From Alnus glutinosa (Eukaryota > Streptophyta > Magnoliopsida > Fagales > Betulaceae): a stretch of DNA of 64,000 nucleotides. The notes below the pieces were generated by a model. That model saw only the letters and a list, made by a program, of their open reading frames with translations, was not told the DNA's origin and did no database searches. Positions 41,237-52,174 of the stretch are shown piece after piece. The stretch is from assembly GCF_958979055.1 (NCBI RefSeq), contig NC_084894.1, forward strand, positions 24,521,616 to 24,585,615, written 5' to 3'. The position numbers and the translations under genes were made by a program. How positions within the stretch are numbered: position 1 is the first letter of the stretch; every line of letters begins with the position of its first letter.

Positions 41237-42537
41237 TCAAAGCTTGCCCGACAGTGTCGTCGACCGGAGAGTTGATGCAGGTAAGTGAAGTGGACCCTGA
41301 GTGGGCTACCGAAGTTATACGGTATTTAAGAATAGGTGAGCTCCCGTCGGCCAAGGAGGAGGCTCAGAAGGTCGTTCGCCATTCGGCCCGATATGTTTTA
41401 GTCGGAGGAACCTTGTACAGGCGGGTGTATTCCTTTCCCTTGCTGAAATGTCTGCCGAATGAAGATGCAAATTATGTGTTAAGGGAAGTGCATCATGGAG
41501 TATGCGGAAATCATTCGGGAGCTAAGGCTCTGGCGAACAAGGTTATCAGGGCAGGATACTATTGGCCGACGATGCATAAGGACGCAGCTGAGTTAGTGAG
41601 AGCCTGTGACGCGTGCCAGAGATTTGCTTGCATCCCCAGAAGTTCCCCGGAGTACCTTCATTCAATCACATCCCCTTGGCCATTCGCCAAGTGGGGGATA
41701 GACATTGTCGGCCCCATGCTGGCAGGAAAAGGTAACAGAAAGTTTGTACTAGTTGCAGTGGACTATTTCACTAAATGGGCTGAGGCCGAGGCACTTGCAA
41801 CGATCACAACCGAGAATGTCATCAAATTTCTGTGGAAGTCGATAGTGTGCAGGTTTGGGATACCGTACGCCATGGTGACTGATAATGGGAAGCAATTCGA
41901 TTGTGACCGTTTCCGCGAATGGTGCGCCGAGCTAGACATACGAAAGAGTTTCTCCACTCCTGTCTTCCCTAAATCTAATGGCCAGGTAGAGGCCACTAAC
42001 AAGACATTGATTCAAATGTTGAAGAAGAAACTCGGCCAGAAAAAGGGAGCTTGGGTTGAGTACCTCCCGGAAGTGCTATGGTCCTACCGGACTACGGTTA
42101 GAACTGCTTCAGGGGAGACTCCGTTCGCCCTAACTTATGGAATGGAAGCAGTGATACCAGTGGAAGTGGGGTCATCGAGTTTCAGAGTGGCCCACTACGA
42201 TCCGGGGTTGAATGAAGAGGGCATGAATCTGCACTTGGATTTACTGCAGGAGCAATGCGAGGACGCCCGTGCGGCATGCGCGGCCTATCAACGCCGTGTA
42301 GCCAAGTATTACGATAAGAAGGTCAAACCTAGGGAACTTCAGGTTGGCGACTGGGTCCTACGGAAGGTCAATTTGATGACTCGAGAACCCACTGATGGCA
42401 AGCTAGGACCGAATTGGGAAGGGCCCTACAGAATTGTTAGCTCCAGTAAAAACGGGGCCTACCGCTTGACTACGGGGCAAAGGAAAGCGGTGTCGAGGGC
42501 TTGGAATGTAGACCACCTCAAAAAATACTACTTTTGA
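41237..42537 (+). pseudogene. Tat element integrase
   Basis: Open to 42537. N-terminal HHCC zinc module (VHHGVCGNHSG ... CDACQRF). The catalytic core has Asp in GIDIVGP (41701-41703), Asp in VTDNGKQF (41881-41883) and Glu in NGQVEATN (41989-41991), spacing D-59-D-35-E. The C-terminal region has GDWVLRKV and GKLGPNWEGPYRI, and there is no chromodomain. Domain residues are intact, but the segment is out of frame with upstream pol, so it could not be made as part of the polyprotein. Confidence 0.88.
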
Positions 42538-42598
42538 AACTTTCATTCTGTGAAGTAAAGTTCCCTGTCGCACCAATCCTGGAACGTTCGGCCCTCTG

Positions 42599-43160
42599 TC
42601 TCCGGACAAGGGGGTGATTGGGAGCCCGCCCCTACGAGGGGAATAACGGGGGTATACCTCCTATCTCCGGACAGGGGGAGAATTGGGAGCCAGCCCCTAC
42701 GAGGGGAATAACGGGGGGTACCCCCTGTCTCCGGACATGGGGGTGATTAGGAGCCCGCCCCTACGAGGGGAATAACGGGGGGATACCCCTTGTCTCCGGA
42801 CAGGGGGAGAATTGGGAGCCCGCCCCTACGAGGGGAATAACGGGGGAAACCCCCTGTCTCCGGACAGGGGGGTGATTAGGAGCCCGCCCCTACGAGGGGA
42901 ATAACGGGGGGATACCCCTTGTCTCCGGGCAGGGGGAGAATTGGGAGCCCGCCCCTACGAGGGGAATAACAGAGGAAACCCCCTATCTCCGGACAGGGGG
43001 GTGATTGGGAGCCCGCCCCTACGAGGGAAATAACGGGGGGATACCCCCTATCTCCGGACAGGGGGAGAATTGGGAGCCCGCCCCTACGAGGGGAATAACA
43101 GGGGGTACCCCCTGTCTCCGGACAGGGGGAGAATTGGCCTCCCCATCTCCGGACACGGGG
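42599..43160. repeat. 64/65-bp tandem repeat array
   Basis: Eight full units starting at 42599, 42664, 42728, 42793, 42857, 42922, 42986 and 43051, with a ninth at 43115 that is truncated. Each carries TCTCCGGACA, a G-run, GGGAGCCCGCCCCTACGAGG and GGAATAACGGGG. Unit lengths alternate 65 and 64, suggesting a ~129-bp dimer as the duplication unit. It lies between integrase and the antisense ORF, where Tat elements often hold tandem repeats. Confidence 0.9.
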
Positions 43161-44117
43161 AGTGCTATATTATCTTTTCTGACAAATCCCCCCAGCCGAA
43201 GGTTTTTCGGGCTGACCGGATTTGGGGGGGGGGGTAAGGGACCCGCAGGACAGTGATCTTACGAAGTTTTTAAAGCAACAAAAATGCAAATGGAGCGCTC
43301 TCCCATTATCTGCTTATTCATGTATTTTTGTTCGACCGCTTCAATCGAAAAGTAATTGGTGAGCAATCTTTAATGATGAATTCAAAAGTAAACAACAACA
43401 GGGCAAGTTCGCTTGTAAAGTGTGTGAACATACATAATGAGACATCTATGTCAATATACATGGGTGTGTACGTCATACAGTAGTAAGTTGCCGACCTTGT
43501 CAATTTGAACAGTTGGTTTCCCAGTCTTTTGGCGTGCTGACCTCTAAACTGGATGGCATAGGATACTGAATTCCCTCGTTCCTTCCCCGCCAACGTCTCT
43601 ATGGAGAGGAACTCAGCAGACAGGCTGACGTCTTCTCAATGGGCTCCGGCAGGAGCAAAGAAGGATGCCCGGAAAGGTATGTTTCCCCGGCATAAAGTCG
43701 GAGATCGCACCTCCCTCTTGGGATAAAGCCGAAGATCGCACATCCGAACATACGGGGACGAAAACTGCGGACCCAAGGCTTTGAGTCTGAAGGCCGATGT
43801 CGCAGGAACATGGAACCCCTTGTGAAGAAAGGATGCAAAAAGAAGTAAAAATAGGAAAACTTAGAGTGGAAGAATGATTGGCGAAGAGAGTTTAAGTGCA
43901 TATATATATAGGCAAGGAGCTACTTAAGGCGCGCGCGATTCCCGTGATAATTGGTACACCTAACTCTGGGAAGTCGGAAGTAATAATAAATTTCGGTTGG
44001 CTGTCATAAGTGCTGTAATGTGGTGCTAGGTGGACATTAATGGTAATGTTAAACGAAGCATTTAATTTATAAAAGTGTACAAGTTTTACGAACTAAAGTA
44101 AAACAGTAATGAGAACA
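43161..44117. other. Non-coding region of the Tat element 3' of the repeat array
   Basis: No gene recognised. A G-run lies near 43225, and CCGGCATAAAGTCGGAGATCGCAC and its near repeat at about 43690-43745. It would be the 3' side of the antisense transcription unit. Confidence 0.4.
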
Positions 44118-47100
44118 CTAGGGGTTGTCAGGAGCATGGCCGGAAACAGATGTCCCTTCTCCAGTTGGGTTAGTGCTACCTCCCTTAGGCGAGGAGTCTG
44201 TTGCTGACGTCGCAGAGGTGGATCCGAGGTTGGGATCCGTGGGCGGAGCGGGTTGGGAACCCCTTTGACTCCAGTCAGTCACATGTGGGAACTGCTCGAC
44301 CCCCAGTCTTGCCATGGCCTCGAGGGCGGCGTCCGAAATCCGAATGGTACTGATGTCGAGGTCCTTGAAAGCCTCGTCACTAGGTGGGGCACTTTTGGCC
44401 ACGTCCCGGTAATATTCAAACCCCCAGTTAAAGCCCATGGCCCACGATGAATCTTGGAGCTCCGGAACTTGGGAGATTTCTCTTTGGAGTTCGACCACTT
44501 GAAGATGGAGTTCCTCGATCTTCTCTACGGCTTCCCTCCTTTCTTCGATGGCCTCGTCTTGAAGTTTAATAGCCCATTTCTTTGCCTCGATTTCTTGCTC
44601 AAGCCTAGACGTGGCTTGGTCCCTGGCTGTAAGCGTCACGCCCTTCTCGTACAATGCTTGGTCCCTCTCCTCGGAAATCTTCTCCTTGTCGGATACAGCT
44701 TGATCCCTCTCCACCTGAACTGAGAGTAAATCTGACTTCAATGCCTAGTTCTCAGAGTGTAGAGATTGAATGGTCGCCCTTAGAGAGCCAGAGGACTAGA
44801 GCTCGACCTCCAGCGTGGCCTCCAGCCTTGCCTTCTCGAATAGTGCATCCTTTAATCGGGTCTGGGCCATGGCCGCCTTCTCCTCCAAGAGTTCCATGTC
44901 CTTGACCATCTTCTCGCCGCTTTCTAATACGCTCTGGAGTGTGCTTTGATTAAGCTCGGACAGCTTGTGCAGCCTGAGGCGATGCTTCTCGGACTCGGCC
45001 AGAGCTCTCTTCTGTTTTGTGGATGCGTCCTCAAGCTCCTTAATTTGAGCTTGCAAATCCTGAATAGATTTGGACTGACCACGATCGCAATCTTCAAAAT
45101 TCCTCCAAGATGCGGCTACGTCCACGGTGAGCTACACAGTAAGGATAAACAAACACGTTAACACGTGAACGAGAACAAGGAACAGAATCCGACGAATACT
45201 GAAGAGCTACCTGGAGGATTTTCCCGGTTAGCAGCTCTGCGAAGTCCTTTGCTTGGATGTGACCGAGGTCGGGGCCACGCCCAGCAGTGACAAGGGAGCT
45301 CAGAGCCTCCAGTGGACAACCTACTAGCCCCTCAGTTTGGAAATTTGACCGATGTCCGGCCTGAGGGGTGGGACTTTGAAGAATGGATGTTGATGCTCTG
45401 GGGGGATTGCTGGTTGCTCCCGGCAGCGGTGACCCCGAACCTGCAGGTGAATTCCTCGCAAGCGCTTCTCTGTCAGAGGCTACCTCCTCTTCCAGTCGTG
45501 CGAACTCAACGGAGAAATTGTCCTGTTCTTCCTCGCCTACGGGGGAAGCTTGCAACTAGCCGGGGGGTGCGTCCCCCTCGCCGACGTTGCCAGTGACCGG
45601 AGTTATTCCAGGCTCAGAGGGATTGGCGAGGGGACCCTGTGAATGTGGGGGTACCCCTGGTTCTGATGAAGGAATGGTGGTGGGGAGAATATGACTCCTC
45701 GGAGGAGCAAAGGTCTTGGCCATTGCTAGGATACGGCTTACCATGAATCCACTATCACGGTCCGTGTGAAGCTTTTTGCGCTCGGGGCCCTCGTCGGCAG
45801 CTAGGACAACCTCTTTCCCCTTTCGTTTGGACGGGATGCTCTCGGGTTGGGCTGATGGGCCCTTCGACGGTGGGGGAAGAGGATCCGGATGAGCCGAAGA
45901 GGTGTTAGTACACCTAACGCCCTCTGCAATGGTGGCGACGACTGTTTCCTCAACAAAACCCTCAAAGGAAGGAGGAGGGGATCGAGGGTGCAAGGTGGAC
46001 GAGGAGGTTCCTGCGCGAGGGTCCCTGGGAAGGATAGTTACCGCCGGAGAGGAACTCCCTTCATCCCCTCCAGTCGACAACTCGGCGACTTCGTCTATTT
46101 CCCTCATGATTGTGTCGTCGGAATCGACCGATGATTCTGTTCCAAGCCCATCCGAGGAAGTCTCTGGGGATTGAACGGCTGGGGTTGCCTGTTTGTGTGT
46201 TGTTGGGGCCCGTGCTTTCCTTGACAAGTGCTCGGGTTACTTCCCGGAAGTGCTTCCCCGAACGCCCCCTCTCTGAGCGGTCTTCTTCGGAGCTTTACCA
46301 GGAATGGGCCTGCTAGTCGTCACTGACCACCCCGAGATCGGAACTCCCCTCTTATCCAAGGTCACTATTTTCTCCGGAATCCCGTACCCAAAACAGTCGT
46401 TCAAACTTTGAACCGATACGAGGTTCTCAAAGTCAATGGACGCTCGGACTGACCTGGCCGAGCAGGAGAGCATGCTGTTGACCTCTTTAATCTTGGGGAC
46501 GCTCAGCGTAGGCAATATTCGCAGGTCATCCACTAGCGGTCTCCACTCTCTGGGGACCCTTTGAGAATCGGGGAGGGTAGTATGGGAAGGGCACTCCCAT
46601 TCACCGGAGACTCGAAAGAACTGTTGCCTCCAACCTTTATTATTCCCATACTTGCGTTGGTCGAGGTAGAACATCGGATCTTGGCAGACGCGAAGTTCTA
46701 CAGTCCCACCTTTGATAGAGGGGCGATAAATGCTGAAAAATTGGGCGGCATCCATCTCAGTTTCGAGGACTTGACGCCACAGAATAGACGACGCAATCAC
46801 GTACCTCCAGCCGTTTGGAGCAATCTGGCTGGGGGCTACTCCTAGGAATGCGCAAACTTCTCGGACGATTTTAGGAAACGGGAGCCGCACCCCCGCCATT
46901 AGCATACGTTCCGTCAAAGTGACCTCGCCCCCGGCTATTCCCAGGGAGCCAGCCTCCTGGAAGAAAAGGTTGGTGGACGGGCCGATATCATAGGCCCGCC
47001 TAGGACCGCCTCATGGCTTCCCAACCAGGTCGACTCCACCCGATCTTCCGGCGGCACCAGACGAGCAACTCCAGATCCGGCGTCTGACGGGTGGACAGCA

Positions 47101-47360
47101 GCAAGAGGGATGGGCTCTTCAGGGACGATGATGCGGCCCCTGGCCGACGAATCCCCTCCAAGAGTAATGGCCAGGGAATATCTGGGAGAGCGAGAAGGGG
47201 AAGGGTACTGAGCAAATGGAAGAACAAAACCAGAAAGGGATAACAGGGGAGATGACGGGAAATGGGGCCGAGGTGAGTTATTTATGGGCGGACTGACAGG
47301 CACTGGAAACCGAAGGGACGTGCGACCGTTTGATTGATAGCGGCGGATTAATCTTGTCAC
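44118..47360 (-). pseudogene. Antisense ORF of the Tat element (Transposase_28 / 'putative gypsy type transposon' family)
   Basis: Antisense reading frame running opposite to gag-pol. N-terminal part 47360 to about 47000, then a frame break. The conserved domain (about 46995-46240) contains GVRLPFPKIVREV, LGVAPSQIAPNGWR and WECPSHTTLP, matching the plant gypsy-associated domain I know as Pfam Transposase_28. A low-complexity Ser/Pro/Glu-rich linker follows, then a coiled-coil Glu/Lys/Gln-rich C-terminus (45131-44118). Stops interrupt at 46237, 45556, 44796 and 44745. Between 45210 and 45132 (minus) lies a 79-nt GT..AG segment whose removal keeps phase, so the ORF probably had an intron. Function of this protein class is unknown. 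Broken here. Confidence 0.75.
45132..45210 (-). other. Probable intron in the antisense ORF
   Basis: Minus-strand CTCCAG|GTAGCTC at the left and TGTGTAG|CTCACC at the right, 79 nt, phase 0. The reading frame before and after differs unless this segment is removed. A pyrimidine-rich tract precedes the acceptor. Confidence 0.6.
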
Positions 47361-47776
47361 CGGTGCGGAAATCGAAAGGTCGTCTGTCAGTCATTATTGC
47401 GCCGTGCGCAAAGGCCTCTTGCCCACGACGAAACGCGCCCGATCAGTACAAGAGCACTCCAAAGGCCATCCGCTTCAGGCTAGCAGTGCTGGCCTCCATT
47501 CAAGGCAACTTAAATGCCCCTTTCCGGTAAGAGCAAAGAGCAATTGAATCGCCCCCCCCTTACGCTTATATAATGTGAGCACGATACAAAACAACGGTAA
47601 GGGTTACAGAGACCCATTGAGAAAGGTAACAACGGCGAGAACACAGGTCCCTGCATACGCGAAGCACAGAAGGCCAGACGCCCCCGAATTAAATGGCGGG
47701 AAAGAATAGTTCCGAGGGAAAACAGTAGAATTCTCTTCCCCTTCGTAAGGAATGGAGAGAGAATTCGGGGGGTAAT
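47361..47776. other. Tat element region before the 3' LTR, with polypurine tract
   Basis: Non-coding. It ends in a purine-rich GGAATGGAGAGAGAATTCGG (47749-47768) and GGGGTAAT just before the LTR, the expected plus-strand priming tract. It probably also holds the promoter of the antisense ORF. Confidence 0.6.
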
Positions 47777-48338
47777 TGTCAGGGATTTCCCGCCAACTCT
47801 GTGAAAAGCTGAGGAGCCGGGCTAGGGTCCAGGGCTAGGAGCAGATGGGGTTGAGCCAAGGGAGAGATTCGCTAACAATTAATATTTCTGTCTTATTATT
47901 CGATAGCCATCCGCCGCCATTCAGGGAAAGTGAGAATGAGCAGGCGATAAGCACCTGGGTCCGTGGTAAGAATTAATTGAGGAAAAGAAAGGCATCTACG
48001 GATAATAAATGGTGATGTGAAGATAATAAATGGTGATGTGAAAAATAATGATGAAAGAAAAAATAGACATATAAGAGAAAGTTTTTCTTCTTTCCTGGAA
48101 CGACAAAAAAAAAAAGAAGTAATGTTCTCTCTGCCTAAACACAAAAAAAGCTTTCCTTTCTTTCATTGAATCCATTCTAATTTGACCGTCGGAGGAGGCG
48201 TTGCTGGGACACCCCCAACGGCCCTTTATTTTGCAGAATCCTTGGAGAAGCTTCATTCCGCTTTTGTCAACCCTGGGAGCCTCGGTGTACAGGAGCAATC
48301 GGGGATAACTCGTTACCAATCTAAAAAATTCTTTAACA
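47777..48338 (+). repeat. 3' LTR of the Tat element
   Basis: TGTCAGGG...TTTAACA, 562 bp, followed by the CACAA duplication at 48339-48343. Partner of 34929-35495. Confidence 0.93.
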
Positions 48339-48343
48339 CACAA

Positions 48344-49144
48344 AGTCCCGAGAAGAAAGATGCGGTGAGAGAGTTGCAAAGAGAGCGAGAGTTGTTTTCT
48401 GAGTTGCTCCTTTTTGTTGTTCAGAGAGAGAGAGCAAAGAGCAAGGAGAGTTTATGCAAAACATAGAAACAAAGGAAGAAGGTGTTGGGCGTGAAACAAC
48501 GTATAGGTGCTTTCCTTTTATACACATTTAGACGGCTGAGATGGTTTTGATTAAAGCTTATCCAATGGTTAGGGCGGCAACTTGGGCAGCAAGTTTGGTG
48601 AGACACAGCTTGGGCAACACGTCCTTAGCTTGATAAACATTGACTTCTCATCTAATGTTTGAAATTCAGCTTGGGCTTCAAGTTTGATGAGTGTTGCGTT
48701 GGTAGCTTGCCATTTGTTCATTTTCTTTTGATCAACTCATCAAGACGTGTAGGCTAAGTTAATTTGTAAGTGTGGGCTGGGCATCAAAGTGCACGTGGAC
48801 TAGGATTGGGCTCCTCTTAAACATGTGGCCTGGGTTCTTAAACAAATAAAATGGGCCTACTAATATAAATGTTAAATTTTCGCTCAAAACAGGGGTAGTA
48901 GTTTTTGCAGGTGTTTTCATATCTTTAACGAAGTCCAAAAATTATGAAATTCGGAGGGTAGCTAAAGGACTTCGAGACAAGCGTTCTAGATTTTGAATCG
49001 ACCAAAACGGAGTTTGTTTGTCCCTATTTTCGTTATTCTAAAGTTTGAGGTCCATCTAAACTTTTAAAAAAACAATAAAGGTTCCTTAGTAAATGAATAT
49101 TTATTTTCATAAATATTCATATTTAAAAAATACGGGGTATTACA
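48344..49144 (-). mobile_element. Right part of the outer TGTAATACCCC-type LTR
   Basis: On the minus strand it begins TGTAATACCCCGTATTTT at 49144, has a TATA-like TATAAAAGG near 48516-48524, and runs to the Tat insertion point in its transcribed leader. It resembles the LTR at 10009-11150 for the first ~300 bp. Its remainder is at 34609-34923. Confidence 0.55.
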
Positions 49145-49662
49145 CTGGTAGTGGTAGACGAACGGTTGAAGAAGATGAAGAGCCGAAGAAACGAAGATCG
49201 GCGTCAGAGAACAAGGTTGAGTCCAGAGAGCTCTCCAAAACCCTAATGAAATTGAGTATAGTGGTAGGCTGGTAGTGGCAGCGGCAGCGCAGTGTGAGAC
49301 TGAGGGGTTGAGGGCACTGAGGGGGTGAAAGGGCCAAAGGGCAAACTGACGAAGGGGAACTCTCTGGAAGACGAAATGCCAAAACTGAAAAGAAAAGGAG
49401 GGGGGCGGCGCTTAGGGTAAACTTTAGGGTTTTTTTTTTTTTTTTTAATTTTATTTTTATTTTTATTTTTATTTTTATCACGATGCGGGGTGGGGAGGGG
49501 TGGGTCCCCGGGATTTTTCCAAATCCAGACCCGCAAACCGCACCGCACCGTGTGGTTTGCTTAAAACAAAACCGGGATCCGTTTATTAGGGGCGCGGGTA
49601 GGTGTTGTTAAGGGGCGGGGTGGGGCGGTTTTGCGGGGCGGGCGGGTCCTGCACACCCCTAC
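49145..49662. other. hAT-type element remnant
   Basis: The right end reads GCACACCCCTA, the complement of the TAGGGGTGTGC terminus common in plant hAT MITEs, preceded by GC-rich GCGGGGCGGG tracts and a TTTTTA repeat. The left limit is unclear. No intact gene. Confidence 0.4.
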
Positions 49663-52174
49663 AAGAAATCGCTAGCCTCCTTAGCGAATGGAAGAGCACA
49701 ACTTCATAAATGCATGAAGGGACATGAACCTTTATTGGTTTTTTTTTTTTGGGAATATCTTTATTGGTTGCTATATATATATATATGCTGACGGAGCTAG
49801 AAGTTGTTTTGAGAAGGGTCGAGAGTCAAAAAAAAATAAAAAAAAAAGGTTACAGTTAATTTTTGTTTTACCTAATTTTTTTTTTTTTTTTTTTTTTTTG
49901 GAATTGGGGGGGTGGGGGGGCATGGCCCTCGCCGGCCCTCCTAGTTTCGTCCCTGTATGCAGACTGCAGTCACTATACAAAAAAAAAAGCTTCAAGGTTA
50001 TTTTACCTTCAATGGTGCGTTTGGGAACAGAATATAATCAATATTCGTTTTTTTTTTTTTTTCAAAACCCAGATTGAACCCAGTTTCAACCCAGTATTTG
50101 ACCCGAAATTCAACTCTTTTTCAAAAAAAAGTCTTACTTTAAGCGTGGGTCCCACCTAACATCATAAAAAAAAAACCCGAATAATTTTTATAATAAATTA
50201 TTATTATTTCAATTATTATTCCACACTACTTTTCATAACATTAATCATTATACACAACTTTTCATACCTTCAATCATTTTCTAGCATTAAAAAAACACTA
50301 CTTTTCAATCTAAAAAATCCAACACCCAAACACAATTTCAAAAAGAATTTAAATTCTACTCATCACCCAAACACATTTTTTTTGCCTCGAAATTTACAAA
50401 CCAAATAAGAATTCAATTCTGATTTCAAAATTCCAACACCCAAACGGCAACAAAACTTTAGTTTTGTTATAAAATCTTTGGCTACCAGAGTTTCGAAATT
50501 GCAAGTAGAAGCTCGTATAAAAGAATTGTCTATAGATTTTGAAGCTATTGCTTTAGAAACAAATGGGTCGATTGTTTCGTATAAGTATGATGTTCGTTAC
50601 AAAGATTTTATAAGTATGTCTTATTTGTAATTGGATTTTTTTTATAGTATATGAGTTTCTTGGGTTTGACGGCCTAGTGTGATTTTACCTGTGAAACGTT
50701 CTTATTTTGGATGAAAATATGTGTTATATAACATTACTCCTATTTAATGAAGAAAAATACGTAATTGCTTGTTTTCTTTTATCCATACTATTCACTTAAC
50801 CCTTCTGTCAAAAAAAAAAAAACACGTTGCACAAGTGATGTGATCAATATTGCCTTTTGACATTTAGGGCACAATTAATTAAAGCACATGCAAATTGAAT
50901 TTATGGATGAAACCAGCATCCAAAACTTACCTTTCTTTCTTTCATCACATGGACGAAATTTCAGTGAAGGCCGGTCTAGAAGACTAGACCCTACTCTTCA
51001 AACACTGAATCATGAGCTAATATTGTTTGAGTTGATATATAATAAACTTTCACATGAACAAAAATCAACTCACATTATTACAAAAAATAATTAAAAAATA
51101 AAAAATAAAGTCACGTTAAGGTCCTGTATGCACATAAAAACTTCATCCACATTGAAAATATTGGCACTGGAATTAATTTTTCTTCTATTTTATTTCAAGT
51201 TATGTTGGTGAGATTGCCAAAACTTTATTCCAAAGGTTTGAATTAATTATCAAAGACTTTATTCCCGAAGGCACTAGAAAAAAATCAATTTTCTATGGCA
51301 CGTAGTTTGAAAAAAATATAAATGGGGTATTTACATTGACCAAACCTCTATCCTCTTTGGTGGGTGATTTGTAACGGGCTTCGATAAATGTCGGGTTCTT
51401 TGGACTTATTTGACAAAGACATGTACAGAAATAGTACTTCTTAATGTATTGAGAAATACTATCTACTTTTCATTCAATTGTTTATTCAAAAAATATATTA
51501 TCTCTCCTACTTTATTTTTTTTTAATTTTAAGTAAAGTAAAAATAAAAAAATAATATTTTAATGATATAGGAAAAAAAAATTAAAAAAAATATTGTTGTA
51601 TGTATTTTTTTATAAAAAAATAAAAAATAATTTTATTCTCTATATTTAAAAATAATAATTGAGAAACAGCTGAGAATGACCTTAGTCTCCGTCCTCCTTG
51701 GAGGCCGGATTCATTGGATGAAGAAAAAAGGAGGACGGATTCATTGGATGAATTTTTTTCTTTTTCTTTAGTTAGAATCTTTCAAATCATAGTCAACGTA
51801 GGTGGCAGCAAGGGTGGTGCAGTGCATGTATAACTACTTTTCCAATCAGAGTTCCAAGAAGACTGTCGTCTAATGTCTATCCTCTTTGTGAAGTTAATTG
51901 ATTGATTAGCCATCATGGCTATGGCAACTGTCATTAGTTCGTCACCTTATTTGATCTACTTTGCCTTGTTTACCGCATCTTAACTTAATACAATTCGATG
52001 CAGAGTCAAATATTATAAAAATATCGTCATTTTCCTCCCTTACATTCTCTCTCTCTCTCGATATATATATATATATATATAACCTGTGTCCTTTCTCATG
52101 AGTCCAAGACAAACAAATAAAAGCCTTCTGTCTACAAATAGGAAGATTTTTGTTTCTTTTTTCCTCTTTTTCCA
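49663..52174 (+). promoter_or_regulatory. L5 upstream flank (with one MITE)
   Basis: Starts AAGAAATCGCTAGCCT. Its non-MITE portions are collinear with 56968-61918 downstream and, from about 50790, with the L4 upstream region. Poly-T and G-run tracts lie near 49880-49920. A TA repeat sits at about 52061-52080, then ACAAATAAAAGCCTTCTGTCTAC at about 52113-52135, where AAATAAAAG may act as the TATA box, about 55 bp before the ATG. No gene. Confidence 0.5.
50016..50449. mobile_element. MITE with TGCGTTTGGG-type ends
   Basis: About 434 bp, ends TGCGTTTGGGA and TGCCGTTTGGGTG (complement), AT-rich with CACCCAAACAC motifs inside. It is related in its arms to the larger element at 56059-56910 (shared GTGGGTCCCACC and TTTTCATA..AATCATT tracts). 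Family not certain. Confidence 0.5.

Larger units (their letters stand above)
34929..48338 (+). mobile_element. Ty3/gypsy Tat-clade LTR retrotransposon
   Basis: 13.4-kb element bounded by perfect 5-bp target duplications CACAA (34924-34928 and 48339-48343). LTRs of 567 and 562 bp show about 15 differences by eye. Order: 5' LTR, primer site, gag-protease, reverse transcriptase, RNase H, a second (archaeal-type) RNase H, integrase, tandem-repeat region, antisense ORF, polypurine tract, 3' LTR. The second RNase H domain and an antisense extra ORF are characteristic of the Tat lineage (Retand/Grande-like). Coding regions carry several stops and frame breaks and a nested solo LTR, so it is no longer autonomous. 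It lies between L4 and L5, inside another LTR. Confidence 0.92.

Noticed and set aside
42599..43160. CRISPR-like regular repeats
   Set aside because: Units are contiguous with no unique spacers, in a plant retrotransposon; it is a tandem repeat.
49724..50159. ORFs around poly-T/G-run tracts
   Set aside because: Low-complexity phenylalanine/glycine runs; the region is flank plus MITE.
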